64,000 nt of DNA from Rhodobiaceae bacterium (GTDB lineage: Bacteria; Pseudomonadota; Alphaproteobacteria; Rhizobiales; Tepidamorphaceae), in assembly GCA_020637895.1 (NCBI GenBank), contig JACKJP010000007.1, positions 1 to 64,000 of the forward strand. The letters are read 5' to 3'. The notes under the pieces are model-generated. The model saw nothing but the letters and a program-made list of their open reading frames with translations. It was not told the origin of the DNA and did not search any database. Of the stretch, positions 58,758-64,000 are shown in pieces. Numbering within the stretch: the stretch's first letter is position 1; each line of letters begins with the position of its first letter. The translations under genes and the position numbers were made by a program.

Positions 58758-60242
58758 TTACTCGACTCCGAGTTTGGCCTTCAGCATTTCGTTGACGGCC
58801 TGCGGATTGGCCTTGCCGCCCGAAGCCTTCATTACCTGACCGACGAACCAGCCAACCATGCTGGGCTTTTCCCTGACCTGTTCGACCTTGTCGGGATTGG
58901 CTGCAATGACCTCATCGACAGCCTTTTCGATCGCGCCGGTATCGGTCACCTGCTTCATGCCGCGCGTTTCGACGATTTCCCGAGGGTCTCCGCCTTCAGC
59001 CAGCACGATCTCGAACAGTTCCTTGGCAATCTTGCCGGAAATTACCTGCTCACCGATCAGGTCGACAATGGCACCCAACTGCTGCGGCGAAACGGGACTT
59101 TCGCCAATTGGTGTACCCACCTTGTTGAGCTGGCCGAGGAGTTCGTTGATCACCCAGTTGCATGTCGTCTTGCCGTCGCGGCCCTTGGCGACATCCTCGA
59201 AATAGGCCGCTATCTCGCGTTCGGAGACAAGAATGCTGGCATCGTAGGGGGTTACGCCATATTCGCCGATCAGCCGCGCCTTCTTCTCGTCGGGCAGTTC
59301 GGGCAGATCGGCGGCAATGGCATCGACGAACGCCTGGTCGAAAGTCAGGGGGAGCAGATCCGGATCGGGGAAATAGCGATAGTCATGCGCCTCTTCCTTG
59401 GAGCGCATGGACCGGGTCTCGCCATTCTTCGGATCGAAAAGACGCGTCTCCTGATCGACCGTGCCGCCATCCTCGATCAGGTCGATCTGGCGACGCGCTT
59501 CATGTTCGATCGCCTGCCCGACGAAGCGGATGGAGTTGACGTTCTTGATCTCGCATCGAGTACCGAATTCGCCGCCGGGACGCCGCACGGAGACGTTGAC
59601 GTCGGCGCGGAGGGAACCTTCCTCCATGTTGCCGTCGCAGGTTCCAAGGTACCGCAGGATCGTGCGCAGCTTGGTCAGATAGGCCTTTGCCTCATCGGCT
59701 GAACGCAGGTCAGGCCGCGAGACGATTTCCATCAGCGCGACACCAGAACGGTTCAAATCGACATAGCTTTTGCTCGGATGCTGATCGTGCAGAAGCTTGC
59801 CGGCATCCTGTTCCAGGTGAATGCGCTCGATGCGCACCGTCACCGGCTCCTCGTCCTTGAGTTCGACCAGCACTTCGCCTTCGCCGACGATCGGGTGCTT
59901 GAACTGGCTGATCTGATAGCCCTGCGGCAGATCAGGATAGAAATAGTTCTTGCGATCGAAGACACTGCGCCTGTTGATCTCGGCCTTGAGGCCAAGGCCC
60001 GTGCGCACGGCCTGCTCGACGCAATATCCATTGATGACCGGCAGCATGCCGGGCATGGCCGCATCGACGAGGCTCACATGGCTGTTCGGATCGCCGCCGA
60101 ATGCCGTGGAAGCGCCAGAAAAAAGCTTCGCCTTCGAGGACACCTGGGCATGGACTTCCATGCCGATGACGATCTCCCAGTCCCCGTCGGAGCCGGCGAT
60201 GAAATTCTTCGGGTTGGGCGTGCGGATATCGGTGAGGCTCAT
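58758..60242 (-). CDS. gatB: aspartyl/glutamyl-tRNA(Asn/Gln) amidotransferase subunit B
   Basis: The 494-residue kinase subunit activates Glu-tRNA(Gln) or Asp-tRNA(Asn) and binds the tRNA. Signatures are WEIVIGMEVHAQVSSKAKLF, DLPQGYQISQFKHPI, VDLNRSGVALMEIVS and the YqeY-like C-terminal tail (GWFVGQVMKASGGKANPQAVNEML). GAGGGA precedes the ATG at 60242 by about 10 bases. It follows gatA by 13 bases, completing the gatC-gatA-gatB order. Confidence 0.96.
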   Translation of the reverse strand: MSLTDIRTPNPKNFIAGSDGDWEIVIGMEVHAQVSSKAKLFSGASTAFGGDPNSHVSLVDAAMPGMLPVINGYCVEQAVRTGLGLKAEINRRSVFDRKNYFYPDLPQGYQISQFKHPIVGEGEVLVELKDEEPVTVRIERIHLEQDAGKLLHDQHPSKSYVDLNRSGVALMEIVSRPDLRSADEAKAYLTKLRTILRYLGTCDGNMEEGSLRADVNVSVRRPGGEFGTRCEIKNVNSIRFVGQAIEHEARRQIDLIEDGGTVDQETRLFDPKNGETRSMRSKEEAHDYRYFPDPDLLPLTFDQAFVDAIAADLPELPDEKKARLIGEYGVTPYDASILVSEREIAAYFEDVAKGRDGKTTCNWVINELLGQLNKVGTPIGESPVSPQQLGAIVDLIGEQVISGKIAKELFEIVLAEGGDPREIVETRGMKQVTDTGAIEKAVDEVIAANPDKVEQVREKPSMVGWFVGQVMKASGGKANPQAVNEMLKAKLGVE

Positions 60243-60255
60243 TGTCTGTCGTCCC

Positions 60256-61845
60256 TCATGCCCACCATGCCTTGGGCGCGAAGCGGCCCGCCGCATTCTC
60301 AATCACCTGTCCTGCCGCGAACAGCGTCTCCTCATCGAACGGGCGCCCGATAAGCTGCAGGCCGAGCGGCAGACCCTGCGCGTCCAGACCCGCCGGAACG
60401 GCGATACCCGGAAGACCGGCCATATTCACGGTCACGGTGAAAATATCGTTCAGGTACATCTCGATCGGAGATGCATTCGCCATCGCGCCGATGCCGAATG
60501 CGGCCGAAGGAGTCGCAGGCGTCAGGATGGCGTCCACCCCTTCGTTGAACACATCCTCGAAGTCCTTCTTGATGAGCGTGCGGACCTTCTGGGCGCGAAT
60601 ATAATAGGCGTCGTAATAGCCCGCCGAGAGCACATAGGTGCCGATCAGGATACGGCGCTGCACCTCGCGGCCGAAACCGGCAGCACGGGTCTTCTGGTAC
60701 ATGCCGGCGATATCGCCGCCCTGTTCGCGCAATCCGTATCGAACGCCGTCATAGCGCGCGAGGTTCGAAGACGCCTCTGCCGGCGCAACGATGTAATAGG
60801 CTGGCAGCGCGTATTTGGTGTTCGGAAGCGATATATCGACAATCTGCGCGCCCTCGGCCTTCAGCCAGTCGATACCGTTGGACCAGAGCTTTTCGATCTC
60901 TTCTGGCATGCCATCGACGCGGTATTCCTTCGGGATGCCGATCTTGCGTCCCTTGACGCCTGCCCTGACGGCCGCGGCAAAATCGGGAACAGCGATCTCG
61001 GCGCTTGTCGAATCCTTCGCATCGAAACCCGACATCGAGCGAAGCAGGATTGCCGCGTCTTCGACGTTTCGTGCGATCGGACCTGCCTGATCCAGCGACG
61101 AGGCGAATGCGACAATGCCCCAGCGTGAGCAGCGCCCGTAAGTCGGCTTGATGCCGACCGTGCCGGTGAAGGCCGCCGGCTGACGGATCGAACCACCCGT
61201 ATCGGTTGCGGTTGCGCCTGCGCAAAGAAACCCGGCAACAGCCGAAGCGGAACCACCGGACGAGCCTCCGGGCACCAACAGGCCAGCGAGTTTCTTCGAC
61301 CGTTCGGCGAGTTGTGGCCGTCGGTCCGCGCCTTCGCCGCTGAGCGGCGCATCCCGCATGGCGCTTTCGGCGGCTCCGCGCGCCATTTCCGGTGTCCAGT
61401 TCGCTGGCAGCCAAGGATTTACGACGGGTCCGTCGTAGCTGGTCTCGTTGGAAGAGCCCATCGCGAACTCGTCCATGTTGAGCTTGCCGAGCATAACCGC
61501 GCCGTCGCGCCAGAGCTGGCTGCTGACGGTCGACTCATAGGCCGGCTCAAAACTGTTGAGGATATGGGAGGACGCCTGGGAACGGACGCCCTGTGTGCAG
61601 AAAAGATCCTTGATGCCGAGGGGAATCCCTTCAAGCGGGCCGCCCTCACCCCTGGCGATGCGCGCATCGCTTTCCTTTGCCATTGCCCGCGCCTTGTCAT
61701 GGGTCACGGCCACATAGGCATTCAGATATGGGTTGGCGGCGTCGATCGCCGTCAGAAACGATTCCGCCAGTTCGGCGGCGGAAACTTCCCTTGCATCAAG
61801 CTTGCGACGAAGTTCGCCGATGGTCGCCTGTGTCAGTTCGCTCAT
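60256..61845 (-). CDS. gatA: aspartyl/glutamyl-tRNA amidotransferase subunit A, with insertion
   Basis: This amidase releases ammonia from glutamine for the transamidation. The Ser-cisSer-Lys triad is complete: K79 (LGIKDLF), S195 (VPGGSSGGSA) and S219 (TDTGGSIRQPA). The protein is 529 residues, against about 485-495 usually; the extra sequence lies at about 147-188, between NPW and LVPGGSSGG, and is Ala/Arg/Glu-rich. It is in frame and the flanks are conserved, so the gene should be active. It lies 29 bases after gatC. Confidence 0.95.
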   Translation of the reverse strand: MSELTQATIGELRRKLDAREVSAAELAESFLTAIDAANPYLNAYVAVTHDKARAMAKESDARIARGEGGPLEGIPLGIKDLFCTQGVRSQASSHILNSFEPAYESTVSSQLWRDGAVMLGKLNMDEFAMGSSNETSYDGPVVNPWLPANWTPEMARGAAESAMRDAPLSGEGADRRPQLAERSKKLAGLLVPGGSSGGSASAVAGFLCAGATATDTGGSIRQPAAFTGTVGIKPTYGRCSRWGIVAFASSLDQAGPIARNVEDAAILLRSMSGFDAKDSTSAEIAVPDFAAAVRAGVKGRKIGIPKEYRVDGMPEEIEKLWSNGIDWLKAEGAQIVDISLPNTKYALPAYYIVAPAEASSNLARYDGVRYGLREQGGDIAGMYQKTRAAGFGREVQRRILIGTYVLSAGYYDAYYIRAQKVRTLIKKDFEDVFNEGVDAILTPATPSAAFGIGAMANASPIEMYLNDIFTVTVNMAGLPGIAVPAGLDAQGLPLGLQLIGRPFDEETLFAAGQVIENAAGRFAPKAWWA

Positions 61846-61874
61846 GGATGAGATGTCTTTCGGTTTCCGGCGGC

Positions 61875-62162
61875 CTATTCCACGACTTTCGGTACGAGGA
61901 AGTAGTTGTCGTCCGTATCGGGCGCACTGGCGACGATATCAGCCGCCTTGTCGCCGTCAGTCACGATGTCCTCGCGCATGCGCAGAGTCATCGGCGTCAC
62001 CGATGTCATCGGCTCGACGCCTTCCACATCCACAGCTTCAAGCTGCTCAACGAAGCCGAGAATGGCGTTGAGTTCGCCCTGCATGCGTTCGGCATCGGCA
62101 TCGCTGATTGCGATGCGCGCCAGATGCGCGATGCGCTGTACGGTGGCCTTGTCGACCGACAT
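61875..62162 (-). CDS. gatC: aspartyl/glutamyl-tRNA amidotransferase subunit C
   Basis: The 95-residue subunit stabilises GatA against GatB. It begins MSVDKATVQRIAHLARI and shows LNAILGFVEQLEAVDVEGVEPM and the conserved NYFLVPKVVE ending. The ATG at 62162 has GGGAG about 9 bases upstream and is preferred to a GTG two codons earlier. It is first in the gatCAB operon. Confidence 0.95.
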   Translation of the reverse strand: MSVDKATVQRIAHLARIAISDADAERMQGELNAILGFVEQLEAVDVEGVEPMTSVTPMTLRMREDIVTDGDKAADIVASAPDTDDNYFLVPKVVE

Positions 62163-62282
62163 CGGCACGATCTCCCGTCAATGGGTTCAGAAAACACGCG
62201 CAGCGGCGCGGCGAACCATGAATGGTCCGCGTGCTTGATAACGCTGCGCGCGAGCGCGTGCAACGGAGGAAGCGGAGAGTTT

Positions 62283-62996
62283 TCAGCCTTCGAACCGGAC
62301 CGCTTCACCGATTTTCGGGACCACGACTTCGGTTTGCGACCCGTGCATCTCCCTGACGAATGAATCCGCCGTCTGATCGATGATCGGAAAAGTGCCGTAG
62401 TGGCATGGAATGACAGTGTCGAAATTGAAGTAGCGCATGCAGGCGAACGCTGCCTGGCGAGCGCCCATGGTGAAACGGTCGCCAATGGGAATAAAGCCGA
62501 CTGTTGGCGCATAAAGTTCGTCTATCAGGGCCATATCGGAAAACAGGGCCGTATCGCCTGCATGATAAACGGTCGGATCGCCGGGCGTCTTGGGCATGAT
62601 CACGATTCCGCCGGCTGTGCCCATGTATCGCAGCTTGCCATCGACCGCGAAAGAAGACGAATGCCATGCCGGGACGAGCGCAGCGGTGAAGTCGCCGAGA
62701 TCCTGTTCACCGCCTTGATTGCCGGGTGAGAAATTTTCCACGCCCTCCTCGCCACTCAGGTACATGCAGATCTCAAAATTCGCGACCAGCAGCGCGCCGG
62801 TCGTTTTGCAGATTTCCGCACTGTCGCCGATGTGGTCGTGATGGCCATGGGTAAGGATGACATGCGTTGCGCCCCTTGAGGCTTCTTCAACCGTTCCCGT
62901 CCATGTCGGGTTTTCCGAAAGAAACGGGTCCAGCATGATGACCGAACTGCCGGTCTCGATGCGGAAGGCCGAATGGCCAAACCAGGTGATCTTCAT
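62283..62996 (-). CDS. metal-dependent hydrolase (UPF0173, metallo-beta-lactamase fold)
   Basis: The 237-residue protein has the MBL-fold zinc motif THGHHDHIGD, further ligands in AWHSSS and YHAGDTALF, and PCHYGTFPI near the end, which match UPF0173 (YtkL type). MKITWFGHSAFRIET at 62996 is the natural start; upstream codons are not conserved. It is separated from gatC by 120 bases and divergent from ruvX. The substrate is unknown. Confidence 0.92.
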   Translation of the reverse strand: MKITWFGHSAFRIETGSSVIMLDPFLSENPTWTGTVEEASRGATHVILTHGHHDHIGDSAEICKTTGALLVANFEICMYLSGEEGVENFSPGNQGGEQDLGDFTAALVPAWHSSSFAVDGKLRYMGTAGGIVIMPKTPGDPTVYHAGDTALFSDMALIDELYAPTVGFIPIGDRFTMGARQAAFACMRYFNFDTVIPCHYGTFPIIDQTADSFVREMHGSQTEVVVPKIGEAVRFEG

Positions 62997-63156
62997 TTTG
63001 CGCTCTCCATGCCGATTACGTTTCCCTGCAATGCCGCTCCCCGATTGCGTGCACCGCATCCAGCCAAGACGATGGCCGGTACGGCGTCATCATGCTAGGT
63101 CCACTGCACGATTCAACCCCGGACCTCTTAGTCAGGCGCAAGGAAAAGGCGGCAAG

Positions 63157-63639
63157 ATGACCGGCGACAGCCATGCCATCGAGGTATTTGCCGGACATAT
63201 CCCTGCCGCCGGAGCATTGATGGGCCTCGATCCGGGCACAAAGACGATCGGCGTCGCGCTGTCCGACCGGAGCCGGCTCATCGCCACGCCCTTTCACGTC
63301 ATCATGCGCGGCAAGTTCGCCGCCGATGCGGCAAACCTTCTCAAATTTGCGAACGAAAATGCTGTTGCGGGCATAATCGTCGGCCTGCCGCGCAACATGG
63401 ACGGCACCGAAGGGCCGCGGGCGCAATCGGTACGCGCCTTCGTACGCAATCTTGAAAAGCTTACCGAACTGCCGATCGGCTTCTGGGACGAACGGCTGTC
63501 TACCCATGCCGCCGAACGGGCGATGATCGAAGCAGACATGTCGCGCGCGAAACGCAAGGCGCGCATCGATGCCGCCGCAGCTGCCTATATCCTTCAGGGC
63601 GCACTCGACTTTCTTGCGCGGAGGCGTCTGACGCCATGA
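63157..63639 (+). CDS. ruvX: Holliday junction resolvase-like / 16S pre-rRNA nuclease RuvX
   Basis: The 160-residue YqgF-family RNase H-fold protein shows LMGLDPGTKTIGVALSD, VGLPRNMDGTEGPRAQ, WDERLSTHAAERAM and the final acid in RIDAAAAAYILQGALD. YqgF processes the 5' end of 16S rRNA and was first predicted to resolve Holliday junctions. The ATG at 63157 follows AAGGCGG. Its TGA overlaps the next gene start (ATGA). Confidence 0.94.
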   Translation: MTGDSHAIEVFAGHIPAAGALMGLDPGTKTIGVALSDRSRLIATPFHVIMRGKFAADAANLLKFANENAVAGIIVGLPRNMDGTEGPRAQSVRAFVRNLEKLTELPIGFWDERLSTHAAERAMIEADMSRAKRKARIDAAAAAYILQGALDFLARRRLTP

Positions 63640-64000
63640 TCGACGCATTCGCCGGGCTGATGCCCGTTGTTCTGGTCATTCTGCTCGGCGCATTCATCAG
63701 GCGCCTGAACCTGCTGGACGAGGCTGGATGGCGCGGTGTCGACCAGCTCGGGTACTACGTGCTGTTTCCGGCCATCATCATAAAGTCGCTGGCGATCACC
63801 GATTTCGGAACGTTGCCGGCGGGTGCTCTGGCGCTCGTCCTGTTCTGCGCCGTAACGGCGATGAGCGCGCTCGTCGTTCTTATGTATCCGCTGTTGACGG
63901 GACCGCTGAACATTTCGGGTCCTTCGTTCACATCGATCTATCAGGGAGCGACACGCTGGACGGGCTTTGTCGCACTTGCCCTCGCGTCGAGCTTTTACGG
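63636..64000 (+). CDS. AEC-family (auxin efflux carrier-like) permease, partial
   Basis: The first ~121 residues begin MIDAFAGLMPVVLVILLGAFIRRL, followed by LGYYVLFPAIIIKSLA and then further hydrophobic segments (LALVLFCAVTAMSALVVLMY, GFVALALASSF). This is the N-terminal half of AEC/PIN-like transporters, which carry organic acids such as malate or malonate in characterised cases. The stop lies outside the window. It overlaps the ruvX stop by four bases. The substrate is unknown. Confidence 0.88.
   Translation, partial: MIDAFAGLMPVVLVILLGAFIRRLNLLDEAGWRGVDQLGYYVLFPAIIIKSLAITDFGTLPAGALALVLFCAVTAMSALVVLMYPLLTGPLNISGPSFTSIYQGATRWTGFVALALASSFY

Overview
The window looks like core chromosome of an alphaproteobacterium, most likely of the order Hyphomicrobiales (Rhizobiales). 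The clues are the separate nuoC and nuoD genes with a long, helix-hairpin-helix-tailed NuoE, the suf operon order (cysteine desulfurase, sufB, sufC, sufD, sufS, sufT, sufA), an Omp25/RopB-type porin, glnB-glnA behind a sigma-54 promoter, and high GC. The genus was not determined. No phage, insertion sequence, integrase or CRISPR array is visible.

Layout. 1-10.5 kb: a minus-strand nuo operon read from nuoA to nuoL (nuoL runs off the left edge), encoding most of respiratory complex I. 10.9-14.0 kb: a plus-strand pair, an MsbA-type ABC exporter overlapping an RgpF-like glycan gene. 14.0-21.4 kb: tRNA-Asp, tRNA-Val, HU and the proteostasis block lon, clpX, clpP and tig, then tRNA-Leu; several genes here carry their own hairpin terminator. 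The trigger factor has a striking His/Asp tail. 21.6-25.4 kb: a 49-residue membrane protein, the NAD(P)HX repair enzyme, and glnB-glnA. 25.4-26.0 kb: a 686-base gap holding two tiny ORFs and hairpins. 26.0-30.8 kb: parE, an RhlE-type helicase and a diguanylate cyclase. 30.9-37.8 kb: the suf iron-sulfur operon, with a translationally coupled small membrane protein between sufB and sufC. 38.1-47.9 kb: an alpha/beta hydrolase, anmK, tyrS, an AsmA-like envelope protein, a one-Cys peroxiredoxin, an M23 peptidase and prfB, whose reading frame is completed only by a programmed +1 frameshift.

48.0-55.6 kb is the accessory part: a YciE-type ferritin-like protein, a DUF421 membrane protein with a zinc ribbon, a 36-residue membrane peptide, and then a compact minus-strand catabolic operon. 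The operon is acyl-CoA dehydrogenase, PECR-like reductase, enoyl-CoA hydratase, divergent SDR, acyl-CoA ligase and MarR regulator. Three of its enzymes depart from textbook active-site residues, and no thiolase or ring-cleaving hydrolase lies beside them. It is the best candidate for an uncharacterised pathway; its arrangement recalls alicyclic acid degradation regulated by a MarR protein.

55.9-64 kb: tRNA-Ser, a Sel1-like protein, a probably frameshifted small gene, the porin, two small membrane proteins (one RDD), gatCAB (GatA with an apparent insertion of about 40 residues), a UPF0173 hydrolase, ruvX and the start of an AEC-family permease.

Functionally, most of the window is housekeeping: electron input (Nuo), Fe-S supply for it (Suf), nitrogen sensing (GlnB/GlnA), protein quality control, translation (tyrS, prfB, gatCAB) and envelope maintenance. 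All family assignments come from reading motifs and domain order; no database search was possible.
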